A stretch of DNA of 64,000 nucleotides from Bombyx mori (Eukaryota; Arthropoda; Insecta; Lepidoptera; Bombycidae): NCBI RefSeq assembly GCF_030269925.1, contig NC_085127.1, positions 14,143,501 to 14,207,500 of the forward strand, in the 5' to 3' direction. Of this stretch, positions 12,221 through 22,560 are shown one piece after another. Under the pieces are notes generated by a model. It saw only the letters and a list, made by a program, of their open reading frames with translations. It was not told the origin of the DNA and searched no databases. Numbering within the stretch: position 1 is the first letter of the stretch; every line of letters starts with the position of its first letter. The position numbers and the translations under genes were made by a program.

Positions 12221-12650
12221 TCTATACTAATATTATAAAGAGGAAAGATTTGTTTGTTTGTATTGAATAGGCTCTGACACTACTGAACCGACTTGAAAAA
12301 TTCTTTCAATGTTTGGAAGCTACACTATTCCTGAGTGACATAGGCTATAATCTTTTTTGAAAAAAGTTTGGTATCCTTACTAAAACTTCAATAATATAAC
12401 CCAAGGTGTAAAAAAATTACCTAAAATATTCTTTACATCGCGTGCCCTGCGAAAACAATTGATGATAGTATAAAATAATGTAGGTACTACGACTTTGTAG
12501 AACACATTAGTATTTACAAAAAGTGTCGCGACGGCATATGTCTAATATAGTTTTGGCACAATGTGTTATTTTATTTTAAAAAATAAAACAGCGTCAAATA
12601 TCGTTGAAATTTTTGTTAAAGACCCGAGCGGAGCCGGAGCGGGCCGCTAT
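12221..12650 (+). mobile_element. Non-autonomous Helitron-like element (subfamily H1a)
   Basis: It starts TCTATACTAATATTATAAAG and ends in a GC-rich palindrome (gagcggagccggagcggg), here with a degraded CTAG end. A reverse-orientation partner with an intact CTAG is at 27523-27953. The 5' TC, a 3' hairpin next to CTRR and an A/T host site are Helitron hallmarks. There is no coding capacity. Confidence 0.7.
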
Positions 12651-12824
12651 TAAAAATATAATGGATGGCTTAACGGTAGCCGCTATAGAGCACAAGAATG
12701 ACAGATTTTTGAATTAGAACTTTCGACAGATGCCTGAATCACGATAACAACATTTGCAAGAAAAGTTGTGCATTTGCAAACTAAGCATGTAGGTATACAA
12801 GTACCGATCAATAATATTCAGAGC

Positions 12825-12890
12825 GTCGGTCTACGGAGCAATTTCACCCGCTCGGTGGAAGATCTTTCCTTCGTCGTTCCCTCCAAAATT
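12825..12890 (-). repeat. Short dispersed repeat, antisense copy
   Basis: Its reverse complement matches 30783-30838: 'gaagatcttcca.cgagcggg' and 'attgctc.gta.accgac' are shared. Class unknown; two copies in the window. Confidence 0.5.
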
Positions 12891-12954
12891 GTTATAATTT
12901 AATAACCATCAATTGTAACTACTCTTAATACTACTGGCTATGAGTACAATTGAA

Positions 12955-13300
12955 GTCGTCGTGGCCTAACGGATACGACGTCCGGTGCATTCGTATCTAG
13001 CGATGCACCGGTGTTCGAAACCCGCAGGCGGGTACCAATTTTTCTAATGAAATACGTACTTAACAAATGTTCACGATTGACTTCCACGGTGAAGGAATAA
13101 CGTCGTGTAATAAAAATGAAACCCGCAAAATTATAATTTGCGTAATTACCGGTGGTAGGACCTCTTATGAGTCCGCACGGTGGGGCAGCCGTTGTAACTA
13201 TACTGAGACCTTAGAACTCATATCTCAAAGGTGGGTGGCGGCATTTAATCACTCAACACCAGGCTGTGAGCTCGTCCACCCATCTATGGTATAAAAAAAA
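12955..13300 (+). repeat. Bm1-type SINE with tRNA-like head and internal deletion
   Basis: The head (gtcgtcgtggcctaacggat) and A-rich tail are present. The segment between 'gagtccgcacgg' and 'tggggcagccg' is deleted, as is part of the 3' region. It abuts directly the MCT relic that begins at about 13301. Confidence 0.8.
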
Positions 13301-13690
13301 CCCTGAGCTCCAGCAAGCTCCATCATTCTGGGCCTCGTTAACGGTTCAAATACTCCATGAAGGTTTATCGACGTGCTTAAGGTACGCGAAGCCTGTGTCA
13401 CTCCTCACTTATGCGTACTGTTTTGCTTTGTTACGATCTATTGCTTGTGTCTATTTTCTAAATGCCCTTCTGCTAAATATACTGTCTGTGATTGGGAATA
13501 AACTGTCTACCCTATTACGTACTCGTTATTGTGCCTGGTGATCCTACAATCTATTAACAACCACAACGATTTCCAAACTCCTTACGAACGTTCAATGTTT
13601 CACAGGTTTACTGTACGACATGACTGATTCTTGGGACCGCACATTCTACATGGGCAGAATGTGGCCGGTGGTACCAGAACTATAATATAA
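13301..13690 (+). pseudogene. Relic of the terminal exon and preceding intron of a third MCT/SLC16 copy
   Basis: The segment after the acceptor-like 'caatgtttcacag' (exon-like start 13606) translates GLLYDMTDSW, then DRTFYMGRMW and a stop soon after. It is clearly homologous to the last exon of MCT gene 1 (GLLYDLTGAW, DLTFYVGGVW). Intron sequence is homologous too: 'ctccagca', 'cattctgg', 'cctcgt' and 'ggttcaaata' blocks at 13308-13355 align with the intron of gene 1 next to exon 5 (about 1447-1520, minus), interrupted by about 200 bases of insertion. Because intron is included, this is a DNA-level duplicate and not a retrocopy. The conserved C-terminal tail is lost and no other exons are visible nearby, so it is presumably non-functional. 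Confidence 0.85.
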
Positions 13691-14609
13691 AAAATCAACT
13701 AACAACATAAACTGATCAATTTACGTATTGAATACTTTGCTAAAACTTTTACGTCAGGAGTTTTTCAACGAAGTACCACTATGAAAGTTATTGATTGTAT
13801 TTTGATTGTTTAAAATTTAATTTATTTCAATTCTATTGTTATTATTTTAAAAGGTATGTATAATGATAAATTAACGATATAAATGAACTATCACATATCG
13901 TGCTAAGAACATGCTATGTTCAACAAATAATTTATTAAAATACGGTCTGTAATGAGGCGGTAACTTCCTATAATTTAATTAGGTATCTCATATGTATTTT
14001 ATTCCTCTAAAAATATGTTTTATTTAATGGTAATTAATAATGTTTGAAAACCTATCCAAGCATTATATTAAAGCATATACCTAGGTACAGGTAGGTTCTA
14101 AGCTTGAGTTTTGTTAAAGATCCAGTGGAGTTAAATGGAATAAAAGAAAAACACTTCAATTCCCAGTGAAAATTCAAACGATGAAGATTATTCTATTGTA
14201 ATGTTAAATAATCGCGAATCTTAAATGTATGGTTATGATTACAGTAATGGCGTTTGACGTTGCTTCAATATCGGTTCAATGAACTTCTACTCGTATTAAA
14301 AATTTAAAACATGGCGTTCTGTATAAACATTTTCAAATTAAATTAGTAATTTTTTACTTATATTAATTAATTTATTCTAAAATTTTATTTCAATCTTAAG
14401 TGTATTAAATGAAGTAATTGCGTTAGGTCAATTCCACGAAATGGCGCCAATCCGTGAAATGCCCTGGCAAAAGCATACACGGGTTGACACGAGACGAGCG
14501 AATTGTTGCGTCGAACGGTTCTGATTGGCGCAATATAATTATTATTTATTCGAAACTACGTTAAATGCGTTCCACCAACGCTTCAAGTTTTTTTTTCTTT
14601 ATTCTTTTT

Positions 14610-14850
14610 TGTGGTTTAGATGGGTGGACGAGCTCACAGGCCACCTGGTATTAAGTGGTTACTGTAGCCCATAGATATCTACAACGTAAATGCGCCACCC
14701 ACCTTGAGATATAAGTTCTAAGGTCTCAAGTATGTATAGTTACAACGGCTGCCCCACCCTTCAAACCGAAACGCATTAACTGCTTCACGGCAAAAATAGG
14801 CATGGTGGTGGTACCTACCCGCGCGGACTCACAAGAGGTCCTACCACCAG
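14610..14850 (-). repeat. Bm1 SINE (body only)
   Basis: Antisense Bm1 body from the T-run (14610) to 'ggtcctaccaccagt'. The tRNA-like head is missing. Confidence 0.85.
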
Positions 14851-15439
14851 TCTACAGATTAAGAATTTTTAAAACGTATCCATTAAAATAAATCTAGATA
14901 ACAGCTAGCCCTTGCATTTGTAAAGCCATTAACCGGTCTAAGTGCGGACGTTGGGATTTCTTTAAAAGGGCAGTGCAGACTCACAACATGGATAATTACA
15001 TGAACAAGACGCCTTAACACCAGTTTGCTACCAATACTTTTTCAAGATGACCTCACTACTGAATAGAGCTAGCAACCAATTTGGTAAAGTATTTTGGGCA
15101 GTTTGAAAGTAAAAACAGTGAAGAATCGATATTAGTGGTTTGGGAAAAGTCGAAAGAGGGCTATAAATAGATCTTTTAGTGAGCAATCTTAGCACGATGA
15201 ACCAGGACGCCCAAGACCGATCGCAGCTGCTAGTGTGACGATATACGGTCTCTCTTCCCTTTGAGTAACGAATTAAAGATAAGTAGTCCTAGAGCACATT
15301 AACCTGTGAGATTTGTTAGAGGGGGTCTCAAAGATACATATTCGTTTTTTTTGGAGTTTACTCCTTAAGAATCGATTTACATATATAGGCCCGGGGTATG
15401 AAAATTATGGGGACCAAAATCGTACTAGAGAGTATAGCA

Positions 15440-15810
15440 TGTCACACGAAATGCGTTATGTGCCTGATTGGCCATGGTGATGCGTGCGCGCGCCAATCAG
15501 GAGCCAACGCGCGGCCGCGTTATCGCAGGTGACGCCGGGCTGCTGCGCCGGCAGTCCGCCACAAAGCCTCGTACTGATCGCGCGTTTCTCTCATTATTGT
15601 ATTTTCATATATTTGTTAGTCGTTTGTTTTGTGTCTCGTTAATTTGTTAATAATCTGTAGTGTATCGTGTTGTCGTAATATAGAACTATTTCTCGTATTG
15701 TTTCGTTTAATTTACCGACATCGTTTTGCTTGTGGCCGGACGCCGTTCGGGTTCGATTCCTGAACGTATCAACTGTTAGTGGGTTGATACCCGAATATAA
15801 CCCGCTACAA
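15440..15810 (+). promoter_or_regulatory. GC-rich island, candidate solo LTR or promoter
   Basis: An isolated GC-rich stretch starts with tgtcac, carries opposed CCAAT-type motifs (gattggcc at 15469 and ccaatcagg near 15492) and is followed by a T-rich transcribed-looking segment. It ends with 'gggttcgattcctgaacg' and 'aacccgctaca'. TG...CA termini and a GC-rich core would fit a solo LTR, but the flanking five bases do not match, so a host promoter or 5' exon (perhaps for MCT gene 2 downstream) is equally possible. Confidence 0.25.
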
Positions 15811-16073
15811 ATCATTTATTAATAAAGCTTATTAAATATAAACAATTCCTTCTATCAGTGAATGGACAACTTATATATTAATTGTAAAAGTGAATTATAT
15901 AGACTTACTTAATTACCGCATCCACGTGTTCCGCAACTCCCGGATCATTCTCACTAGAATACGTAACTTCCATATTTTACTGTATTCAACTGACACAAAT
16001 TTATATTTATATCCAGTAAACTCCAGTCGTGCGTCGGAGCGGACACACACACTTTTTTTATTTTTTTATTTTT

Positions 16074-16325
16074 TCCTACCTAAGCTGATATCCTTGAGAG
16101 GCTATATCAGCGTCGCCTTAACTAGTAGGTGAGCTCACGGGGCTCAAACCTGATGACGTTGCTAACACGAACCCTAGAAAGAGCCGTGCTTCGCAGAATC
16201 TACCACCGGTTCGGAAACGCGACCCACTGAGAAGATCCGGCGAGAAACTCAGTGGGCTGTGTCTGAGGGTTAATTTACTCGTCGAGACTTTCGTCGCAAG
16301 CGACGGGTTCGACGAGAACGATGAC
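16074..16325 (+). repeat. Dispersed repeat module R3
   Basis: Near-complete copy: 'tcctacctaagctgatatcc' head, 'ggatccggcgagaaactcag'-like core (16231-16250) and the 'cgtcgcaagcgacgggttcg' palindromic tail. Confidence 0.75.
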
Positions 16326-16771
16326 CGGACATATTCGTATCAACGCATACCTATTAAGTATTATAGAAAAATATGGAATAAAAAAAGGCCATACCTATAC
16401 GATTTAATTCAAAAGTAATGTTCGCAAAATTATAATACTGAGTATTTGATCTGACTACATACATCCTGTGACGTAAAATTAAATAACTCAAGTGTAAATC
16501 GAAGACAGACGAAAATTTTGTGCGTTGTATTTTATTCATCCATATCTACGACGATGAAATTGGTAATCAACTAATAATTCTTAGTCAGTGTAACAATTTT
16601 TTCTCTGAATCAGTAGCCTTGGCTCCTGCAAAAACCGGAACCGGCGTTTGTTATTGGTTCCTATGAGCTAACGCATTTGAAATTAGATATTATAGATGTT
16701 TGTATACATTGTAGCGGTGTTTGTTTAACACGCTTCTATTAACTAAGAGTTCGGTATATAAATACACGCTA

Positions 16772-16985
16772 TCTATACTAATATTATAAAGAGGAAAGAT
16801 TTGTTTGTTTGTTTGTTTCGAATAGGCTCCGAAACTACTGGACCGATTTGAAAAATTCTTTTTCCATTAGAAGCCGACATTGTCCCTGATGAACATAGGC
16901 TATTATTTAAAAAAAAAAATTTTTTTTTTTTGGTTTCATGTGTGTTTTAATGTTTCCGAAGCGAAGCGAGGGCGGGTCGCTCGTT
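16772..16985 (+). mobile_element. Non-autonomous Helitron-like element (H1b)
   Basis: TCTATACTAATATTATAAAG start preceded by A, and a 3' hairpin 'cgaagcgaagcgagggcggg' followed by tcgcTCGT, a mutated CTAGT. Close copies in antisense are at 23663-23878 and 36598-36811. Confidence 0.8.
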
Positions 16986-17119
16986 AAGTATAATTGTAGA
17001 CTGACATGTAAATTTTCCATTGATTGATGGAAAAATTTAAGATTTAAAGAAGTATTCCGACTATAAGATATTACTATGTTGTGTATTAGATGCTTCAATC
17101 AGTGATTAAACATTTTTAG

Positions 17120-17840
17120 GTGAGGTCACGGGGCTCAAACCAGGAGTGTTGCTAACACTGGCCCTAGCAAGAGCAGTGCTTCGCAGAATCTACAACTGGA
17201 TCGGAAACGCGACCCACTGAGATGATCCGGGAGAAACTCAGTGGGCTGTGTCTATGGGTTAATTTATTCATCGAGCCCTTCGTCGCAATCGACGGGTACG
17301 GCAAGGACGGTGACCGGTGCTTGAGGTACCTAAACGCACTGTTAATGGATCGGAGGGATCCGTAATGACGTGCTTAAGGCGACGACGACTGTTTACCATT
17401 CGGTCCACCGGATCGAGTGTGAAACAGGCTCGTCGTGGGATTTGAGTGCCTCCGAAGGAGACCTAACAGCTCAAGGGCAGCAGATTCGAGAATGTATTTA
17501 TTACCGGATCGGAATCGCAACGGGCTGACGAAATCCGGAGAGAAATCCAGCGGGATGATGTACAGATTAAGTTTCACATTGAATTCTTTAACGAGTTTGA
17601 CGAGTACAGTTTCCAGGGTGCCTTATGGGTTTTTTTTGTTGCCCGACCAGGCAGACAAGCATACGGCCTTCCTGATGGTAAGTGGTCACCGTCGCTCATA
17701 GACGTCAGCAATGCCAAGGCAGAGACAAGCCGCTGCCTATCGCTAACTCAGGTTCCTTATGCCTGCTCCTAGTGCAAGTGTCTAGTGACAATATAAGGGG
17801 ATCGGGCGGATCGGTAAGGATGTGTCTTTGGCGTCTATGG
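17120..17840 (+). repeat. Composite copy joining modules R3 and R4
   Basis: R3 (17120-17330) continues through a linker ('ggatcggagggatccgtaatg', 'cttaaggcgacgacg') into R4 (17410-17625). After a LINE-tail insertion (17627-17755) it resumes with 'cctgctcctagtgc' and a linker-like 'ggggatcgggcggatcgg'. This shows R3 and R4 are parts of one longer dispersed element. Confidence 0.65.
17627..17755 (-). repeat. LINE 3'-tail repeat (family 2) inside R4
   Basis: Antisense tail (T-run, 'ccaggcagacaagcatacgg', 'gtcaccgtcgctcatagacg', 'caagccgctgcctatcg') inserted in the 3' part of the R4 module. Confidence 0.65.
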
Positions 17841-18026
17841 TGACCATAAGCCAAAGTGGCGGACAACAACTAATAGAAAAAAAAGTGTTACATGCAATTC
17901 CTTTAAAATTTATTCTGACTCCAATGCCCTTTTGCATGTGTTAATCAACCCATTCATGGTCAATTTAATTAAAAGTATACTTCAGTTAAATTTCAGTATC
18001 GAGTGTTGAATAATCACTACATACCT

Positions 18027-18216
18027 AGTATATTTCTCTGTCCCTATATCCCTATGTATGCTAAGTCTTTAAAACTACGCAACGGATTTTGATGCGGTCT
18101 TTTTAATAGATAGAGTGGTTGAAGAGGAAAGTTTATATGTATAATAACATCCATTAAATAGTTGAGAAATCAATAATAAATTACAATTTCCGGAGCGAAG
18201 CGAGGGCGGGTCGCTA
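18027..18216 (+). mobile_element. Non-autonomous Helitron-like element (H1c)
   Basis: It ends 'cggagcgaagcgagggcggg' + tcgCTAG followed by T, with a 5' part unlike H1a/H1b ('ctgtccctatatccctatg', 'acggattttgatgcggtc'). So the 3' terminal hairpin is shared while the body differs, which is typical of Helitron families. Confidence 0.65.
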
Positions 18217-18289
18217 GTTTTTTTATAAAATGTATTCAAACTAAACTCAAACGACGAGCCAGCGCGTCGCTTGCAGTTTATTAATGTAA

Positions 18290-18297
18290 TGACGTCA
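18290..18297. promoter_or_regulatory. CRE palindrome
   Basis: Perfect TGACGTCA, 30 bases upstream of the hAT target site. If the hAT insertion is removed, an arthropod initiator-like TCAGT follows about 26 bases downstream. Whether this is a real promoter is unknown. Confidence 0.3.
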
Positions 18298-18327
18298 TGA
18301 GAGCCAAACGCCAAACTCAGTCCAGTC

Positions 18328-19102
18328 TAGAGGTGGCTAATATAACCAATAACCAATAAATTTACCGGTAAAAAAAATTAACACTTCTATTCGATAAATA
18401 AAATTACCCAAAACGGTTAAAAATACCGTTTACCAAACACACTGCGTGTAGTGGCATAGGCAATTATTGGAAATTATATTTATGCAAGTTTCAACTTTAT
18501 TTCAACACGTAAGATTCATTTTCGCCTTGCAGATGTCTTCAACTTATCATGTAAAAAATATTGAATTTTATGATTTCATTGTATGCTCTATACCCCTCAA
18601 AATAAAGCACAATATTTAAGTTGGTGTATTTTACAGTTAATGATAATTTTTTTCGTTAAAAAATTGAAATGAAACGATATTTTTACCGAACGCGAAGATG
18701 ACGTGATTGGTTGATTTTTTAAACGTAATATTTTGTTTGGTACTTGACATTTTGGTGGCTCAGTGCATCTTTTCTATTATTTTGGTAAAGTTGTGTTTTT
18801 GTATTTTAAGAGATTTGTACTTTGTGTTTGTGTGTTTTGACTTTGTTTTTGTGTGTTTGAGACTTTGCTTACTTTGTTGTTGTGGATTTTTAAATTGTAT
18901 ATCTAATTTAAAATGCCGAAACGCAATGCAGAAATATGGGATCATTTCGAAAAGTGCTAGTACCATTCAAGTTTAACATTAGCAAAATTAATTTTTCAAC
19001 GAAAAGATTTACCGGTATTTTCAACCAATAAAAATATCGGTAATTTTTTTTATCAATTACCAGTTAACAGATAAATAAATTCAACCGTTAACGCCATCTC
19101 TA
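18328..19102 (+). mobile_element. Non-autonomous hAT element with 8-bp target duplication
   Basis: Termini are TAGAGGTGGC (18328-18337) and GCCATCTCTA (19093-19102), inverted repeats with one mismatch. They are flanked by the identical octamer GTCCAGTC at 18320-18327 and 19103-19110. An 8-bp duplication and TAGAG-type ends are diagnostic of hAT. Subterminal inverted segments with taccggta/accggtatt are also visible. Internally, an ATG at 18913 starts MPKRNAEIWDHFEK followed by a stop, resembling the beginning of a BED zinc finger of a hAT transposase. The element therefore seems to be an internal-deletion derivative of an autonomous hAT. Confidence 0.88.
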
Positions 19103-19110
19103 GTCCAGTC

Positions 19111-21097
19111 AGTTTACGCACGGATAACGAGCGCGCTAGTCGTTCAAATGAGACGAATTTAAATAAAAAGCATAGTGTACGATTCAGTGATGCGGAACGT
19201 GCTTTGTGAAATAAATTTGGAGGTTGGTTGTATTTTTATTATTCAATTTTGCTAACTGAGCTTTGTACTAGTTCTTCATTTTTGTTAGTTTCAAAGTTAA
19301 ATATGAATATGAACGTTAAATATGAGCGAATCTAGAATTTTTGTTGCACATGTTTCTGAGAAGAATGCTTTATGTGAAGAACGCGTGGGTCACTTTCTAT
19401 AAAATGTGCACCAAACTAGTGACCAAGATAAAAAACATTACAAAAATGTACTATTCGTATAAAGCTATTGAAATAAAGTCAGTGAAATTAGGTTAATTCG
19501 AAACGAGTTTTATTTATCGGTTAAAGCTGGTGTTTCGCTTGTCATGCTATTGACCCAGTAATTTTAGTAGGTACTAATCCGTCTGTTTGTTTCATTGATT
19601 AACATTGCAGTAATCTATCTCCTATTAATACCTATATATGTATAAAGAATTATTGCTGTTTGTTAGTCTCGCTAAAACTCTAGAACGGCTGGCTAATTTT
19701 GGTCTTGAATTATTTATGGAAGTCCAGAGAAGGTTTAAAAAGTAGATAAATATGAAAATGCTCGGAATTAAATAAAAAATTTTTTTTTTGTTTTTCGTTT
19801 GATGTGTTCACCGTCGGACGGATTCCTTTTGTTTGTTTTAAGTTTATTTTATCCAAAATGTAGGTCTTTCGTTTATCAATTGAAGCACTACGAAGTCTGC
19901 CGTGTCAGCTAGTATTAAATAAAAGTGAAACGCCTATACCTATCGCATGTGGTCCTAGATGCATTATAATCTAAAAACGTACCTAATCATATTTTATTAT
20001 ACTTGGAAATCCAGTTAATGTAGATAATTTGAAAGAGCTATGTTTAAATATATACAATAGTCTGGAATGAATGGAACTTTATAGGCGTCTCGTCGGAGAG
20101 AAGCAAAAAAGAAACAATTTGTAATCTTGTGGGGTATACATAATATGACCATACGTCCCGATCTGAGCGGGACAGTCCCGCTTTCGGGCATTCAATCTGT
20201 CCCGCTGTCCCCATTGAGGCCGACATAGTTCCGCTTTTGCAAACTGACCAAACGATAAATTTATTTTTATTATATTTATTTTATATTTAATATTCCATCA
20301 ACATGGAGCTAGAAGCGTTTAAATTGGCTAATTTCACAAAAGAGGTACAGACTTTTACAGAGTACTATTTTGTGTTTAGTGCTTTGATTCTTTCTTGTGC
20401 TTTAGTGTTATTCTTTTTTCTATAAGAAAATACTTGTAAAGCTCATCCCATATCATATCTCGTCTCATTTTATTTCGTTTTCATTTCATTCCATAATATC
20501 ATTTTTCATATAAAAATGTTTTCATTAAAATTAAAATAAGACTTGACTTAAAGGTCTTAGTAACTAGGTCATAAAGTCCCTTAAAAACTTGTAAAGCACT
20601 AAATACTTTTTTATTATATAATTCCGCAGACGTCCCGCTTTCATAAAAAATAATAATGGTCACATTAGGTATAGGTACAATGTTTATTTTAAGATGTACC
20701 TTATGTGTGTGAGTAGGTTCGCCATTATTTATTTGAAAGTAGTATTTTTATAATGAAATGAATGAAATGTTTATTGTGAGTTAATAATGTAAATTATCGC
20801 CATTTTGAGCGCTAATAATTCTGTTTCGAACGTACAATACGGCTTCAGCATTCTTTCTGTATATATTGAAATCTATTTTTATTGCTCTTAAACCTTTGTT
20901 GTATAAAGGCGTTGAATATGCTTGATCCTAAAAGAATTTAGTGGTTATCTCAATGAGATTTAATCGCCATTACACATTCACTATGCAAGTCGTTCGGAAA
21001 CATGTCGGAATTATGTATGTATTTACTTAGTAGAATTGATACCAGCCTGTCGGCTTTAATTCCGGACTTCACATCGCTAAGCTTGCGAATACTTATG
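19111..21097. other. Intergenic spacer
   Basis: AT-rich. It contains a Helitron-like copy (19623-19912) and otherwise no coding sequence I can support. The first 100 bases, GC-richer and following the hAT target site, could be a non-coding 5' exon ending near 'ggaggttggt'. This is speculative. Confidence 0.35.
19623..19912 (+). mobile_element. Helitron-like element (H1d), diverged
   Basis: It ends 'ctgccgtgtcagCTAG' followed by T. The body contains 'ctctagaacggctggctaat', a common feature of lepidopteran CTAG-ended repeats. The 5' end is uncertain. Confidence 0.45.
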
Positions 21098-21526
21098 CAG
21101 GATGTCCCAGAAAGAATGGATAATCCTGAAACACCTCATAGTAGAGCTATTGGGGACACAAAAAAAAAAAATTCTTAGTTAGTACCCAAATTAAAAATAA
21201 AGAAATAATATCAAATTTCATCATTAAAATTTAAGTTCAGATTAACTTTTATAAAAAATTACACTAGCTACTTATACGATTTCCTGCATATTCGTTAGTA
21301 TAGTCCATGTACAATATTATAACACCAAAAAGCCTACGGATTTCATTTGTTTGTATCTGTTGTATATTTCAGAAACGCGCAGCAGTATGGAAAATATTAA
21401 TTTTTTTTTTTAAATACGTAATTTGGGGACTACCTACCTGAGAATTTTTTGTTTTACTTTTTTTGTGTCCTCAATAGTTCTACTATGAGGTGTTTCAGGA
21501 TTATCTATACTTTCTGGGACACCCTG
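21098..21526. mobile_element. MITE with about 70-bp terminal inverted repeats
   Basis: The left arm CAGGATGTCCCAGAAAG continues through 'ataatcctgaaacacctcat' and 'ggacacaaaaaa'. It is mirrored at the right end by 'gtgtcctcaatagttctac', 'tgaggtgtttcaggattat' and CTTTCTGGGACACCCTG. Length is 429 bp with an AT-rich interior without ORF. The superfamily is unclear because no convincing target duplication is visible. Confidence 0.85.
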
Positions 21527-21546
21527 TGTAATAATAACAATAAACT

Positions 21547-21790
21547 TACTGGTGGTAGGACCTCTTGTGAGTCTGCACGGGTAGGTACCACCGCCCTGCC
21601 TATTTCTGCCGTGAAGCAGTAATGCGTTTCGGTTTGAAGGGTGGGGCAGCCGTTGTGACTATACTGAGACCTTAGAACTATATCTCAAGGTGTGTGGCGC
21701 ATTTACGTTGTAGATGTCTATGGGCTCCAGTAACCACTTAACACCAGGTGGGCTGTGACCACGTCCACACATCTAAGCAATAAAAAAAAA
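21547..21790 (+). repeat. Bm1 SINE (body)
   Basis: Sense Bm1 body from 'actggtggtagg' to 'aagcaataaaaaa', just downstream of the MITE. Confidence 0.88.
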
Positions 21791-22223
21791 AATCCAGACC
21801 AAGAGCGAACAAACCTGTTCATCTCATAAATATATAACAATAGATACTTATATATAAATACGTACAACGACAATAATTCTTTAACAATTATTGGCCGCGT
21901 ACACAGGCGCCACAGGACTACCTATCAGAATATTAATTAATTGCAACGTGAGTGCGTTTTATTACTCAGGTTAAATTAGTTAGAACAGTTATAAATAAAT
22001 CGAACATTGAACGAATGCGTCTCGTAAATAAAGTTCGCATTTTCACCTATGTTTGAAAAATGCACAGATATATCGAATGTACAATCAGTTTAGATTATTT
22101 ATTACTCATAATTGACTACAATATTACGTTACCCTTAAGGCAATCTATTATTTATAAACAGTTACATTATTTAGTCTTATTATATTTTTCAAATTTGCTG
22201 CTAAACAATAACTGTAATATATT

Positions 22224-22560
22224 TTTTTGTTGCTTTAATGGATGAAAGAGGTCACCGCCCACCTGATGGTAATGGTCACCGGAGCCCATAAACACCTACA
22301 ACGTAAATGCCGCCATACCCTGGGACATGAATTCCAAGGTCTTAGTTTTTACAATACTGCGGCTCCCCCACCCTTCAAACCGAAACGCATTACTGCTTCA
22401 CGGCAGAAATAGGCAGGGTGGTGGTATCTACCCGTGCGGACTCACAAGACGCCCAGTAATTACGCAAATTAGAATTGCGCAAGTTTGATTTTTATTACAC
22501 GATGTTATTTCTTCGCCGTGGAGGTCATTCGTGAACATTTATTAGGTACGTATTTCCTTA
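22224..22560 (-). repeat. Bm1 SINE, diverged
   Basis: Antisense copy with many substitutions. It extends past the body into the middle segment ('cacgatgttatttcttcgcc', 'gtgaacatttatt') but lacks the tRNA-like head. Confidence 0.75.

Larger units (their letters stand above)
13691..16073. other. Intergenic spacer with one SINE and a GC-rich island
   Basis: AT-rich DNA without supportable ORFs, apart from a minus-strand Bm1 at 14610-14850 and a GC-rich island at about 15440-15810 described separately. Two short direct and inverted 'ttggcgc/gcgccaa' motifs near 14450-14540 have no assigned role. Confidence 0.4.

Noticed and set aside
18707..18976. 89-residue hydrophobic plus-strand frame
   Set aside because: Composed of T-rich DNA inside the hAT element. 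The plausible coding remnant is a different frame starting at 18913.
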